From positions 18,100,561 to 18,164,560 of the forward strand of contig NC_092466.1 in NCBI RefSeq assembly GCF_047495875.1: a DNA stretch of 64,000 nucleotides. Reading direction: 5' to 3'. Below the pieces are notes generated by a model, which had not been told where the DNA came from, did no database searches, and saw only the letters and a list, made by a program, of their open reading frames with translations. The translations under genes were made by a program, and so were the position numbers. This document shows positions 20,701-35,575 of this stretch, in pieces. Numbering within the stretch: the first letter of the stretch is position 1; each line of letters opens with the position of its first letter. The DNA comes from Pithys albifrons albifrons (taxonomy: Eukaryota > Chordata > Aves > Passeriformes > Thamnophilidae).

Positions 20701-23700
20701 TTGAGCGCTGCTTTATTTTTATTCTATAAATACTGAAACACCCTGACGTATGAATTACACAGCAGAAAACAAGTGCTCTCTTGCCTTTGGACTAGACTGA
20801 GAAAGTTTTCTTTCAGTTGAGCTGTAAAACACCTGCTCAGCCTGGCTTGAGCTCCAGCAGGAGGAGGAATTGCCAGGTGATCTCTCTATCCTCTATTAGC
20901 TGGAGTATCTGCCTAGTTACAAAGTTGATATAAAGCCTATCACAAGAAAATCTAAGAGTTTACTTTCTCCTCAAGACATAGCTGTTGAGATCCTTGGGTA
21001 AATGGCTCTTTAAATACAGTTTATTGGTGCCTTATAAATATGTACATAAAAGACAAACATCTCCAGTATTGGAGCAGATCATAAGCACAGCTACAGCAAC
21101 ATCAGGGCCAGACTCTCATCAGGGCATTCTGCACTCCTGCAAAGGCAGCAGGAATCTCCACAGACCTGCTCGAGTGCTTTAAGGCAACTCACATCTCATC
21201 TCCAGTTGCACTGTTCCAAACACTTACTCTACTTCCTTCTGTTTTACTACTTCTTTTTAACTCAACCATGATCTATAGCTTGGTATCATTGTGAAACATT
21301 TCAGTCATAATGGCAGAAAAAGGTGTTTTCCAGCAGTAGTTTGGATTTCATCATTTTTTGGAGTATGAACTAAGGTATAGTTACATCACATGAGAGACTA
21401 TTATAAGATGTCATTTTACAGGCAGGATAAAATACCTGTCAATGACTGGGGACAATCTTCCTCAAAAATGGAGAAGGACATAGGACATTATTATTTCACA
21501 TTGTGGAGTTCTGCTCATAGAGAATTATGAGAGTAGATTTTAACAGGCTAACTATTGATGCTTTATTTGAGTGGGATGGCAGGACAAGACTGATACCTGT
21601 GCCCAAGAATCACAGCAGCTGTTTCTGAGAAAGTCTCCCTCCTGTACAGTGAGGACACATTTCCTTATCAAGAGATTCAGAGCATAATTACTGAGTAGAG
21701 TCAGTCTTTTCGAAGCCCAGAGACTGGACAATCACTTTTTCACTGTCAAATGGAATGAATGAATGAAAGGAAGATGGAAGAGCAAAGTCTCCAGGAACAC
21801 TTTTCCTCTGCATTTACAAATTAAGCATAATTGGTCTCCTTCACTTCCCTTTTGTAGCCCATGGTATGCAAAACAGCTCACAAGGCAATAGAGAGAAGTA
21901 GCTGCTCCTGAGGAGAAGGTAAATCTAGATACCTAAATTCCAATCACATATATTCCTTACTATGTAAGCATTTTTAGATTATCCTAAAGAAAATTATTTC
22001 CTGCATTGGGTCTTTATTTTCTTTTGGTAGTGGTGATTTGAGATATAGTTGAAGTAAAAGAAAGCAGGATGCCACCTTTTGTTGTATTTTTGTTGGGGTT
22101 TTTTTTCTTTTTTAAGTTCCTTAAAAATCAGGTTTTTTTAAAATTTCTAGAGTTTCTACTAAAATACATGCAGTGGGTCTTGCTGGCAATTTGAACAGTA
22201 AGATAAATCATAAATTCCAACTGGTCAAGTTCTTGCATTACACCGATTTTTAAGTTAGAATTCAGAATCCTTAAGATCACGAGGGTTTCATCTGGTATGT
22301 TTTGTCACAGTCCTTGTTGGGACATCTGAACACCTAAAGGACAAATATATTTTTAGGTTTTCATTTGTATATCAAATAGAATGTAGGAATAAAGATTTTG
22401 AAAAGGTAGAGGGGGAAAAAAGTTCTGTTTTCAGTCTAGTCTGTGGACCTTGTTGAAAACAAATTTTAAGGCATTTATATATTTAGGGGAGAGTAGTTGA
22501 GCTCTTGATGTAGGTAACTGGAGCTGTGGATACTGGAGTTTTCCTTAACAATAGGATGCAATAGTACAAGGATAAGAGAAAAAGAAAGATCTGTGTGACA
22601 CGTCCATCCCATGGATCAGAGATCTTCCTTAAATTTCTTTGCAAAGAATCTGTCTGTGCCCTTCCCGCAGGATAGAGCACAATTAGACTGAAAAGTTTCT
22701 ATATGAGAGGGAGCTTTTCTAATCTTTAAGGATCAATCTCTTAACTGCCAAATACTTAGGATGACACAGCACACACTATATTGTATTTTAAAAATTAGCA
22801 CATACTAAAAAGTACAGTATTAATTGGCATTTTTTTTCTGCCCCATAGCTTTAATATATTTTATACATATTTTATCCCCTCTGCTCATACCCAGAGGCAC
22901 CCTCACTTGGAACACAGTAACATTTCTTATAAAATCCCTCCCTGACAACAGTGATGCAGAAATTCTTAATCCTGAATGCACTACTGTAAAAGCACATATG
23001 GACAGTCTGAATAGTTACTATTAAGACCTTAAATTATTATCAGGCAACATATATATTTTGTAACTGAGTCAGTGGATTATTGACTTATCAGGTGTTAGTG
23101 TAGTAGTATGTTTTCTTGGCAAACATAGAAAAGATTTAGAACCAAGAGATAAGGAGGGAGAATTTGACAGACTGCTCTTTATACTTCTAATCAGAGCAAT
23201 TACCAGGATATTTTTGTTTATCAAATGCATAAAAATTCTCCCACTATATGAAAATTTGCACTTATTAACATATGAAGAGTCTATAGCTGCAAATCCATGC
23301 AGAAGAAATAGGGTGCTTTCATAATTTCATTTGCCCTAGTACAAATTTAGCACACAGGTATGTAAATACTTTCTGGCACACCCCCCCCAAGTCTGGCCAT
23401 GCCCCAGCCCTGCCCCTCTGCTCACATGACCAGGCCCAGGCTGATTATTCCCTTCTGGCCCCTCCCTCTGCCTGCCTCTCTCTCCCAATTGCCTGGGCTT
23501 GAATGAGCCAATTGCTGAAGGTCCCAAATCTTCTCCATTTGCCTGGAAACACAATGACTCTGAGGGTTACGTCGGGTCTGTGCAGCCATGATCAAGGCCA
23601 AGGAGAATGGCAATGATAGTGCAATGATCTTGCGTGATGTTCCAGTTGCTGCAGGCAGCAGAACTTTCGTGGGACAAACCCTTGTGCTGAACACAAAAAA

Positions 23701-26700
23701 GTGAAACAGAAGCGGTAAATCCATTTTCTTACATCCCAGCAGTGCTGGTGGCAAACAACAACCAAAACAAACAACTCACCTTCTAGGGCACAAATGGAAG
23801 CATGTGGCATATGGCCTTGAACTCTGTGTGTGGGCAGAGATGTGTGTTTAGAGGGGCTAAAATATGTGGAAGATGTTTTTCATCCAAATCTACATGTGAG
23901 AGGATTTGGCTTGAAACGTCTGCCACCCATGACCTGATTAAAACCAACCCAGTGCCAACAGACAGAGCAGGCAGGTTTAATCCCCTCACAGTAAGTTACA
24001 CAGTACTCTGCCAGGAGCTTCGTGTTTTCCAAGTCTCTGTCTGGTAAATATAGCTGGAACTTGTCTGTAAATTGAAACATCATTAGGTAAGGGAAGCCAG
24101 CAGATGGACAAACTGTGGGACTACAGGTCTTATTTCCTTCTTTCCTTCAAACACCCAGTTGAACTCCAGTTAGATGTAGCCTTCAGAAATTTAGTACTAA
24201 CCAAACAGTTTCCTATAACACTAGTTAAAAGTCCAAACTATGTTTTCAATAACCTGATGATAAACATATTGGTGTTTTTGAGAAAGAGCTTTAAGCAACC
24301 TAATTTACAGGCATTGTTAGTGACAAATCAAAGCAGGTCAACATCTAAGCTTAACATGGAATCTATTTTCACACAGCCAAAGATGTAAATAGGAAGAATC
24401 TACAAGATGAATTGGCAAAACCGAAAAACTCTACACCCCCAAATTTTATGTAATAAAACTTTCAAAATCTTGTCTAAATTCCTGCCAAATTCAAGATCCA
24501 TATGCACTGCTATAGAGTTAATTTGAATTTTGAATTTAAGGTGTTACTTCTTCACTGGTATATAGCATGTTTGAAAAAGACTGATTCATAGTTGCAGAGA
24601 TAAAATGAGAAAGAACAGCAGAACATGAGGAAACAAAGACTGGAAAAAGAAAAGCCATAGAGGGAAAGAGGTTGCATGTTCTCATCTGCACTGGCAGCTC
24701 CTCTGCCCAGCAGGTACTATGGCACTGTCAGGTTTTTGCATGCTCTTAGGGGATTTCAGTCACAAACTCCCGAGGGGGATGGCAAGAAAATCAATGCCAC
24801 TTTTTTCCCTCTGTTGCCCACTAGATCATGTGGATGAAATGACATTAAATGGCTTGCCAGGCAAGATGACTGTAATTACTGCAATTTTATTCTTCCTCCC
24901 TCAGTGTTTAATTTATAATTTCTCTACTACAGTCTGTCCAGCCCCACATATCCTTAGATACTGATGGAAGTCACTATTATTGAATATACTAAGTGCACTA
25001 GAGAGAATTGTGTAGGCCAACAAAAGGGAAAGAGAAGCCTTCATAATTGCTTTGATACAGACATTGGTGGAGGAGTAAATAAAAGCATGGATGCACAAAC
25101 CAGCTGGTGAACCACACAAGTGAGACAGGCATAGGTTCTGTCTGCCCAGGACAATGCCCCCATGTACAATCTTATTTCTATATTGTGATGCTGTGATTCA
25201 AGGAGGCATCAAGGAAAGGCAAGAAGAAAGGGCATCAGTGGCACCACATAAATCATGTTTCACAGAAGGCTTTCTTTCTTTATAACACTATATTATATCT
25301 ATATATTTCCTAAAATAGAAATTAGCAAATACCTTGGAAACTTATTTAAAAAGCCCTCATATATTAGAGAGAAGAAAGGTTCCTACCAATTTTATTTCCC
25401 ACTTGGAACTAAATAATTCTTATAATCCTGTTCTCACCAGAGAAAATAAGGTGGTCAGACCTAGTTTAGTAGCTGACATACAGGTAAAGCTTCATCAAGT
25501 GTATCTATGTATATGCAGAAATACAAACAATAAAATCACCTTTTTTTTAACCAAGTATCAGAACACATGGATATTTGAATATTGCTGTTTTCAGTTTCAA
25601 CTAGTTTTACTAATATTTTAAGATTTGCTTTGACAGAGTTGAGTAAATTTAATTTTGCTGTGACTGCACTGCTTTGAACTTCGTGTCTCAAAAGCTTTGC
25701 TTTCATTTAAAATGAAAATCCTATACAATGCAAGCAAATTTTAGTTTCTATTTGAAATTAATTCTTCCAGTTGTCAAGTACCAGGCTCAAAAACAAGTCA
25801 CAGTATTTGGTGAACTAAATAATTAAATAGGATATCTGTCTAAATGTGAGAACACCTTGGCCAGTTGTAGTCTTTAGTGCAATCTGAGTGCTTATCGCAT
25901 GATGTTTCAGTATCTCTAAAGCCTCAAAAACCTGAGTAAGGCTGACCTGAGGCCCCTCTCATTTATTTCATTTAGAAAAGGAGTTCTTAAACCATTAGAT
26001 GGAGCCCCTCTTCTTCTCTCTGTGTGGATGAGCCCCTCAGTGATGTACAGACACCTTCAGTGTGGTCCCTGCTGCATCCCACCAAGGGACTAAGAGAAGC
26101 TGGGAGACTTTGAATGAAAAATACAACTTCTCTCATGTAAAAATAAGTGCTGATCTTCTGTTTATTATCACTTTGATTCAGAAAGTTGTTTGGACTGCAA
26201 AGCCACCAAAGAGTGACAACTGAGCTACATGTGCCCTTGCTGCACTATCACAGCTGCCTCACTCAGTGAGGTGAAGAAGGAAGCACATGGTGTGACAGGA
26301 TACACTTATGCTGGCATTAGCTAGGCTAAGCCTGCCTGGTAGATAGAGGAATTCTGTCTTCAGAACAGATTTTAGGCACATTGAATCAGCCCAAGTTTAA
26401 TCTCTCCTGACAGAATGCCTACTTTAATGCCATTTTTCTTTGCAGAAAATTTCACCCACCTTTCCTCAGCAGCTTTTACCACAGCATTCCTAGGTAAGTA
26501 GACCTAGGGGTATGAAGGCTGATGAATTGTTAGCAAGAGCCCATGTTCCTTTATGCAACAGATTTGATGCAAGTCCTAGACTAAAGGTTAAATTCTAAAG
26601 GTTAAATTAATCAGCGTCACAACTGTTCTTTATGCTTAACCAGACTCTTGAGGCCAAAAGTAACTCCTAGTAATTGTTACAGGTGATTTGTCTTCTGAGA

Positions 26701-29700
26701 ACATCCATCCACTACCAAACTTTTTCCAGTTGTAAGGGAGACACCGAGTGAGGACTCTTCCTATTAGCATTAACAGGCCATATAGATAACAGCTTAGAGT
26801 TGTGGGATTTTGTTTGTTTGTTTTTAATTCTTTTGTTTTTGTTTGCTTGGGGCTTTTCTGATTTTTTTTAATGGCTGATATAATAGCTCCAGCAATTTCA
26901 GTAAGCTCCAGCATCTTGCTCCCTTCTCTCTCAATGTCCAAATAAGCATCACTGCCGCCCACTGCTGGTATTCCACACCTCTCCTTTTCCATCCCTGCAG
27001 CAGCTCTGGATTTGTTCATCTTTGCTCTCTGCAGGGAAGGTACCTTAGCTGCCTTGCATTCATTCTTTATTCATCAAAATGTGGATCAAATGTTCAGTGA
27101 CAGCCTGTTGCACACCAGTTTAATAGTGCATGAAACAGAAAAGCTACTGCTAGCAGCTTTTGGAAATTCAGCACTTTGTATTTAAAGCTATTCAGCTTTG
27201 TAGTAATGTGATGACTATTCTGCAGTTAGATTTCCAGAGATGTGTCTTTATGTAAAGCACTATTACTGCATTTTTAAGACACTTCTGGAGTTCCAGTAGA
27301 ATCTTTTGTAAACTACAGATACTGTGAAAGGAGGAGTTAATAATGCAAATATCCCACTAACCTCAATAGGGTACTTCATGCTTCATTCTCTCCAAGAAGT
27401 CAGTAAGAAATTTGTGAAGATAAAAAAAAGAAAACAAACAAAAAAAACCCCAAACCACAAAACACCACAGCAAATTCAAGAAATAATTATCTATTTCTCT
27501 GTTTAATACAGATATTGCAGGAGAACTGACTGGGTCTTTCTAGTTGTTCTTCTTCCTGTTGCGCTAATATTCCCATTGGCAGCCAGCTTTTCTGAGCCCA
27601 GCCAGGAGATATGTTGTAAGCAGAACAAAAGGTAAAGAGCTACAGAAGCCAAGAGTGTACTTCCACATACAGTACTTAATTTTTTAAGAGTATTTGGTGG
27701 TCAGGCCTGTATTCAATCCCTGTAAAAGTTTTTAAGGATCTTTGAAGAGAGCTCTTAGCAGAGCGTTCTTTTTCAAGTTGTACATTAAACATAAGAAATG
27801 ACATTTGAAGAAACACTTTTGTATATGATTAGTCTCTGAGACTAATCTTCTAAGAATAAGCCAATCAAATGCAAATCTATTTCCCAACAGCTTATAATAT
27901 GTCATCTTAATATAGATATCTTTCCAGGCAGTGTGGTTTCCCCAACAGCAAAAAATAGAAAGCTGTCCTCATGGAGGGGGGTGGAAATAATACAACACTG
28001 ATGAAGTAATCCTATTGCAACATAGTCAAGAAGCCTTCAGAATGTAACTTACCACTGAATCTTGATTGCTGCCTGCAGCTGGTAGCAAAGCTAATAGTGC
28101 ATCTCTGAAAAGCATCCTGCTTCAGTGGTTTACCTCTATTTACCTCTGCAGACCAGCAATACTGTTAAGTGTGATGCAAGTTGCGACATCACCAGTCCAT
28201 TGTGAACACAGAACAAAAAGCAGTCTCAGCTCGACTTTCATCCATGCCCAGAGATTTAAGTGAAGCAAGAGAAAGGTGACAGATCATCAAAGAGCCATCA
28301 CCTGCTAAAGAAAACCAGAAAACCCAAGTGATCCTTAGCTGAATGTTCTTACCTTCCATCAGTGCTGGAACTGGGAGGTGAGCAAGATGAAAGGGAAATG
28401 TTTTCTATGTGTGAGCTTTCTTACAGCAGTAACTGAGAGCTGCAGCTTTGTTTCAAGTATAAAACATTGTTGTTACTATGAAATTGAACCTGTTCTCAGT
28501 TTTCCCTTCTAAGACTATTCCTCAGCAAGAAAGTTGTAGTAGAAACTCTAATTTTTGTGTATAAAAATAATAGGAAAACTCAATTTTCAGCTGTGTAACA
28601 TCTTTGACTTGATTTGTGCAGTGAAAATACATTTAACATCTCAGGAAAACAAAACCCAGTAGCTCAACACAAAATAACTGATGGATCACTGTGGTTTATT
28701 TTCTTCAGAAGTACTGAAGTGCTGAACAACAGAATGAGAATTCAAACAGCAGTAATGTGCCAAAAAGATGATTTCATTCACAGTTTCACTTATGCAAAAT
28801 GCAGCAACAAATTGCCCCCATCAAGACAAAACTGCTGCAGAGAATGCACCAAGGAGTCCATATTTCTACCTTCATTCATCCAAGAACAATGGAAGATTTG
28901 CAAAGTGCATTCTATTCTGTCAAGAGCACTCAGTGTTTGAGTTGCCACAATGCCTGTGACCTGGAATGGCTACCACTTTTTTTTTTAGTGTTGATTAAAC
29001 TTCATCAGAGGTGACAAAGCTGCGTGCTGTTGGAGGAGAGGGGAGGAGGCAGCACTAACAGGCCACTTTCCAAACAGATTTCCCAGAAACAGAGCAATTA
29101 ATAAAAGGTCCTAGAAATGCTTTTTGTGCACTTCTATTTACTGTGTCATGAAGTGCCAACTGAAAGCTTAATGAATCATAAAATGCAGCACTTTTATGAT
29201 TATTTCTTCATGTCTACTCCAGATCTGTCTAAATAAACAAGGTTAGGAAGGTACAGGCAGCATTTGGATCTAACTTACCCTTGACCAAGGTCACATACAC
29301 AAAACAAATGGTTCTGTGAGGAGAGGAGCTCACAGAGCCTAGTTTGCTATGGATTTTAGATGGAAGCTGAGTTCACTGGTAGCAAACTGGGTGTGAATTT
29401 TAAATGAAGCTTTATCTGGATTTAGGATACTCAAAACATAGTTCTTCTTGTAGAATCCTTTGTGTGTTGTAGGAATAGAGTCCTTGGTAGCGGACACTCT
29501 TAAAGCCTCTCTCTCTCCCCTTTGTAGTGCACTTTTGATTTTCATGAATATATAAGAATATAAATTGCTTGGAGACTGCTGCTGCTCTCCAATTTGGCTA
29601 AAATTTACTATGAGATAAAAAGCTGCCACAGCAGGACAGAGAGATGCTAGACCACATCCAAATCACATGACTGCATAAGCCTTGTTTCCTTAGAAAACCA

Positions 29701-32700
29701 GAGCAAGAATTCCTAGCCCCACAAAAAGGAAGTTACAAAGAAGAAAAAGAGCAATTTAAACAACATGTTGACAATACCTAAAAAGCACTTCCTACTTGTA
29801 TCCACAGCAAATCTACACACAGAAAAGGAAATTGAGGCCAAAATTGTTCACAGATTGAGAACAAATTAATGGCTCTGATTTACCTCAATAGTTTCACTTT
29901 TTTTACAACAAACACAACTGAGCTTCACTGATTTACTACCAAATGACATGATTCATCATCCTCATATCAATAAAGCAGTATAGTGCATTAAAGAACATTT
30001 TAAAATGTTACCTAGTGAATGACATTTCTTACTGTAGAAGCAAAAAGACATCATCACATGTCCATCTTAATTTCTAAATTTTTTTCATAGACAAGTCAGG
30101 TAAAAGTCTCTGTTGAGATAAATAGGAGAAGGAGGATTTAATCCCTGTAAAGATTTTGGGGATTTTTTGTATCCTATACACCATACAGTTTTCCTTTACA
30201 CAGTATTTTTCCACAAGAAACAGGATCAAAGCAACCTTGCAGAAAACTCCTCCTTGGTTCTGCAGAAGGTCTGCTTTGGAAAATTGTCTCCTTTGATTCC
30301 CTTCATTTTCCCTCCCCATGAGCTAATTCCAGTGTTTCCAACAAGTTGGTGGGCATAACAAGTTACTGAACCTGGAGGATGTTAGCTCTGCAATGAAGCA
30401 GAAACAAGTCATGGATGGGGTTCTCTCCTAATATCTTTATCATATGAATGACAAAGAAATTGTAACACCCTGGGCATACTGTTGCAACTTACTTTGAACC
30501 AACAATTTGATCATATTTTAAAAGAAATATATTTCTGATGAATAGTCTAAATGGGCATCTCTTATACAAGACAATTTTATATTGTTCTAGAAAGATTTAC
30601 ACAGGGGATAGGGGACAGGGTTGTATGGCAACAGGAAGTAACATTTGCCCTAAATTAAGATCTTGGAGTCTCGTTTTTTCCTGGTGTGGGTTAATGGCAC
30701 AATTTTTCTTACTAACTGTCCAGGTACACAGATAGTTGGTTGGGAAGTTTGTGTACAGAGAACTATTAGCAAAGTGCCAAGTTCCAGGAGTAATGTAAGT
30801 GCTCATTATAGAGGTAGCATTTCTCACAACAATCATGCTTTGCCTGTTTAGCAGAGAAGCTGTACTAGTTGCCGGGGGTTTGTTTTTCTGATGGCCTCTC
30901 CTCCCAGGGAAACAAATCCCCAGCAAGCAGCAGCAACAGCTACAATTGTTGAGAGTAGAAATAAATGCACATTCAGGACTGATCTACTAATAGCCTTTTC
31001 TCTCCTTGCCCCAGCCCATTATGTCTGTTTTGCATCAGTTACACAGCAGCCCAGAAATAACCAAACAATTCTGAACCCTGAGCAGCTGAAATTGTTTCGG
31101 TCCCTCCCTGCCACCACAGAGCTCCATCCACCTCTGACAATTATGCTATGGTTTGAAATCCAAGCTTTTTCATTCAACTGAACATGTATATTTTTCAACC
31201 TACCCACACACTGGACTTGGAGTAACCCAGAAATAACAAGGTATTAATGCATACAAGAACTTTACTGCTCTCATATACAGAGAATTTGTAAATTTGTTAT
31301 CACTTTTGAATTGTTTTCTCATTTCTAAATGGCAGTCTGCCATTTGCCTCTCTCTCCTGAACTGCTCCTTTTTGTATGCTGGATCCAGTACAAGCATCAG
31401 CATGTGTTAATATGTCTATTTTTGCATGAGCACCAGTTTGTAAAATGACAAATATGGTAACACAAACCCAGAATTTATTAGAGGCTGATGATCAGAATCA
31501 CATCTTTGCTGGAGAGAAGTGGAAAGGTTTTGCTGAGATCTACATGAAGCAAAGTTCTTTGTCATTGGCAGCTTTGGGGAATCAGATGAGCACTGATTTG
31601 AGATTGCCCTTTTTTTCTCTTAAGATGAGATATGAAATATATCTGCTCAGAGCTCATTTTGTTTTCTTGCTAAAAGCCTGTATGCTTGAGAGAGACGTAC
31701 TACAATTCCCACCTCCTCCCTTGTGGCTTTATCTCAAGTTCACATACAAATACTTGTCTACCATTATCCTAGAATGAAACATTCAAATTTGGCACTTGGG
31801 TCTCCTTCAAGAAGGCAAGATACAAATCCACACACCTTTTAAAAGTAAAAAAAGGCTTCTTGATTTGTAATTTATAGTTTGAACACTTCCTAGTACAAAG
31901 GCCTCATTTCTAGATCAAGTTCCCACTGTGGACAGTTTCCCCCCACCCCAGTTTTCTGTTTCCATTCAGTCATAAGAAGGCAGAATTCAAATAATTCCTT
32001 TACCAGTTTTTCATTGTACAGCAGCAGAGATCACAGTATGATCTGCATCAAGTGCTCCTCTTGATTCTGCCTTCACAAGAGACATTTTAAGAAACATGCA
32101 GAAGAAGGTATAGTTTTTACTGCTTACAGTAATGGAGCTAAGAGGATGGTGGGCAAGAGAGATAATAACCATAAAAAGCAAGATTTCTGCAGGAATAAAT
32201 CTTATAATAAGCATTTTAGCCTTGTATACTCTATTTCATCCTAATGTGACTACTAGCAGGGGTTTATCATCAAAACTTGTCCAATATGAAACTGGAATTT
32301 GGGACATCAGAACCTAGGTCTTAATAATAAATCAATGTTTCAGTCAGCTATTTATTGTATTTTAAACCAGAGTCAGAGCAGGTAAGATGACAATATTAAT
32401 TCCTGCTGCTTTCACCAAAAGCTGAGATTTTCAGACAGGACTAATGGGCTCTTTAACTACAGCGTGGTTTGCTCACTTTGGAAAGATCCATCCAGTGAAC
32501 AAACTCAAATCTAAATAAGCATGTCCAATTTAAAGTCCAAATATAGCCCCAAAAGTTGTACATACACAATTACATACAAAAAACTAAAATAAACACATAT
32601 ATACAAACATATACCAATAAAAAGGTAGTTAAAACAGCCTTGCACTTCCTCCTGCTCTTACTTAGCTGTCCTTATCAAAAATACCACAGGAGAAGAGCTG

Positions 32701-35240
32701 GTCATCAGCATTTTGAGCAGCACAACTTTGGGCAGCCTGCATTTGTCTTTACTTTGTCAATTGTGAAAGAAATTAGACAGAAAGAGGCTCTTGCTTGGGT
32801 GACTTCCCCCACTATTCACAGCTAGATAACCCTTAATAACAACACAGCAAGCAGACTGGATTTTACTGTCCCAGTCTTCTTGCTTAGGCTTGGTTCTCTC
32901 TCCTCCTCACCTTTCAGGCAGCCCTTGCCCACATCAGGGTTCCTACTTTTCCCTTTGGAGGAGACTTCAGGAAGGGACTGTTTTGGCTGATGTTAGGCAG
33001 ACTGTCATACAATCCACAGCAAGTCCTAAAGCAGAACTGAAAGAAAGAAAACATTTCTTACCACAGCAAGAGCTGTAACTTCACCATTTTTTTAGGAGAA
33101 CAGCAGAACTTTTGGATATTTCCCATCCCCAGAACACATTCCACTGCCATCTGCAGGAGTATCAAAATGTTACCCAGCTACCGTGCCAGAATCTGTCTGT
33201 GAGCTCACAGACACAGTCACACTGTTGCTCCTTCCTAAGATTTCAAGTCTCGCAGTTGTGATTTCAAGGTAATGCCAGAAAATGTTACCACTCCAGAGAC
33301 CTGCAGTCACAGTTGCACTGGAGAGAAGGGTGGCCTCAGCCAGTAATAAGAGTTGTCACTGCTAAAGTTATTTATTTGCCAGGTATCTTAGATAATTTCC
33401 TGTAAATTATGTGTAAGGAAATATCCTCTCTATGGAGCAAGGGTAACTGAAGTGCTGGAGGCATTGAGTTCACACTACAAGTCTGCTACCAAACTTTTCT
33501 AAGTCCCAGTGTCTCACTTTATTCTTCAGTATGACCATTTTCCTTTCTTTTCCATCACAATTGATCACTCTGGTGAGCTTGGTTTATGCTTATTTCATGA
33601 CTTGAAGCTTCAGGTGACTTCAATAGGAGCTAGGCCAATATCAGATGTTTTTAAGAACTAATGTCTGAAATGCACCTCAAAATTAAAAAGAAAGCTTTCA
33701 AAATAAGGCAAATAAGAACAAAACCTTAGCAGTGTCTCTACTGAATGCAGATAGACGGCTCACAGAGAGCCTTGAACCCTACTTCAGTTGTGATCCCGCT
33801 TGGTTTTGTAGTCTTAACTTGGAAGATGTGTCCCCTTTTCATGCAATGAGGCTGAATCCAAGTTCTGTGCAGAATTTTCTGCTAGCTTCAGGATTTTAGT
33901 TGCATTCTTAGAATCTGAAAACATGGGGGGAAAACCCCAAACTCTCACCTTGGAATTTCTTTTCGGGGAAGCTGGAAGTGCTGAACATGCTGATAAATAT
34001 TGTTTAAGAAGTTTTTCACTGTTGTCATGATGAGTAGGAAACAAAACTTTTACTGAAACTAAAAGTAGTGGAACTAAAGCTTTAATTAATTTCAGGAGAG
34101 CACAGACAGTCAAGTCAGATAATTCTTCTACAGGTTCAAAAGAGAAGAGACTAAAAAAGGCTTTGACTCATCTGTCATCTATGCTGCCCTAATATACATA
34201 GGCTACAGAACTGCTTCTGAGAGCAAACTCAGACTAAAGAGGAATTCTCAAAGCTCATTATACGGTACTTGCAAATGAGGTGAAGTGCTGTCTTTGATTT
34301 CTGGAGTTGCCAAACACTGGCTCAAATCCTGACCCCCCAGCACACAGCCTCCATAACTAGGGCATACACTGAGGAAATCAACAGCAATGAGTTCTTTTCC
34401 TCCTTTAGATTTTGGGACAACAACAATGGCACTTAACCACTGAGTAATTGCATCTTAAACAACTCTCAGACACATCTCTTCTCCACTACAATGGCAAACA
34501 TAGTAATATATTTCAGCATCCTACACTTTTCTCTCCCTGGCCCTGAGAAGGCTTTAATAGTTGCCCTCTAGGATGCAGAGTGGGAGTCTCCCAGTGCAGT
34601 GGACTCAGTGCCTGCATGGGTCTGCCTGGGTGTTCAGAGAATCAGTCACACTGGGAAGCTGTACAGCATATTGCATTTATCTGAAAAGATTAACATTTCA
34701 TTGTCTTATTTTTGTCTACAACATAAAGAGTTCCCAAACTCTGAGCACTCTGCTGCAATGCTCTGTATCAGCAATAAGCACTTGTTACAACACTGGCCAG
34801 GAGGGCAGGAGCATTTCAGTGGGAACACATTCTCTAGACAGGCTATGGAATGGGCAAGTACCAGAGCTGTGTATCACAGGATTAGTTTAGAGGCAGTTCT
34901 TATGCCCCTTGAATTCTGAGGTGGGAGGGTGTGGTGTGGGGCAAGCCAGCTAACATTGCTATTTCATTCTTATTACTATATAAAGGTGAGTGAGAAGGAG
35001 AGGGCAAAAAGAAACACTTTCTTACAAGTGCTTTTCCATGGAGGATTAAATCCTCTGCTAACACAGACTGACATAAACCAATTGCCTTAAAGCACTGTAG
35101 CTCCATTAGATCTGGCCCAGAGCTTCTTCAGTCTTCTTTTGGTCATCAGAAAACATATTATTAGTTACTTTTGGCATCCCTAGGACTCCTTCATTTCATT
35201 CACAGGATGCAAAAACTGATATGTAAAGTAAACAATATAC
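17763..35240. other. Long non-coding stretch, no gene supported
   Basis: AT-rich sequence with scattered short open frames on both strands and no convincing exon pairs, recognisable domains, tRNAs or structured RNAs. Some patches are richer in G+C (for example 23.39-23.60 kb, pyrimidine-rich with a run of eight C) but are CpG-poor. The low-complexity T/G run at 26.81-26.86 kb and A-rich run at 27.42-27.47 kb resemble old retroposon or slippage tracts. Confidence 0.5.
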
Positions 35241-35575
35241 TGCAGAGAGAAAGGACTTCGCACAACAAACCTATGAGATTCATAGTGAAGACATTTTATT
35301 ACACATACCACACGGTTTATATAGGGTTAGAACTACAGCTTATTGGCTAAAAAGAGTTACATACCACCATGCTAGAAACATCAATTGGTTAGAACCCATA
35401 TCTCACAAGTCTAATGTTTTGGAGAACTTATCCTAGATGTTTTCAAGAACCTCTCTGGTGTGCTGTGAGAAACCTCAGGAGCTCCCATGACAAACCTCTC
35501 AGGAATAGCTAACTCCTCCAAGCAGCTGTGACTTGTTTATTCTTAGCTGCCTTCAGTCTCACAGGGTCTTCTACA
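35241..35575 (-). mobile_element. Solo LTR of an avian ERVK-type endogenous retrovirus
   Basis: Read on the minus strand, the segment shows two CCAAT boxes (plus ATTGG at 35384-35388 and 35342-35346), a TATA box (TATATAAAC, 35316-35324), and an AATAAA signal (35295-35300), then GTTGTGCGAAGTCC and TCTCTCTGCA at the end, in U3-R-U5 order. A 3' end of the type GTGCGAGTCCTTCTCTCNGCA is familiar from bird ERVK LTRs. The length of about 335 bp fits that group. The proposed start is TGTAGAAGACC. There are no internal genes nearby and no clear flanking target duplication, so the boundaries may be off by several bases. Confidence 0.65.

Noticed and set aside
26636..27019. 127-codon minus-strand open frame starting MNKSRAAAGMEKERCG
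   Set aside because: It crosses a T/G-rich simple tract (read as Lys/Asn/Gln-rich), has no splice or promoter context and no recognisable domain.
33814..34113. 99-codon minus-strand open frame
   Set aside because: No homology recognised, no splice context, and a length expected by chance in this much sequence.
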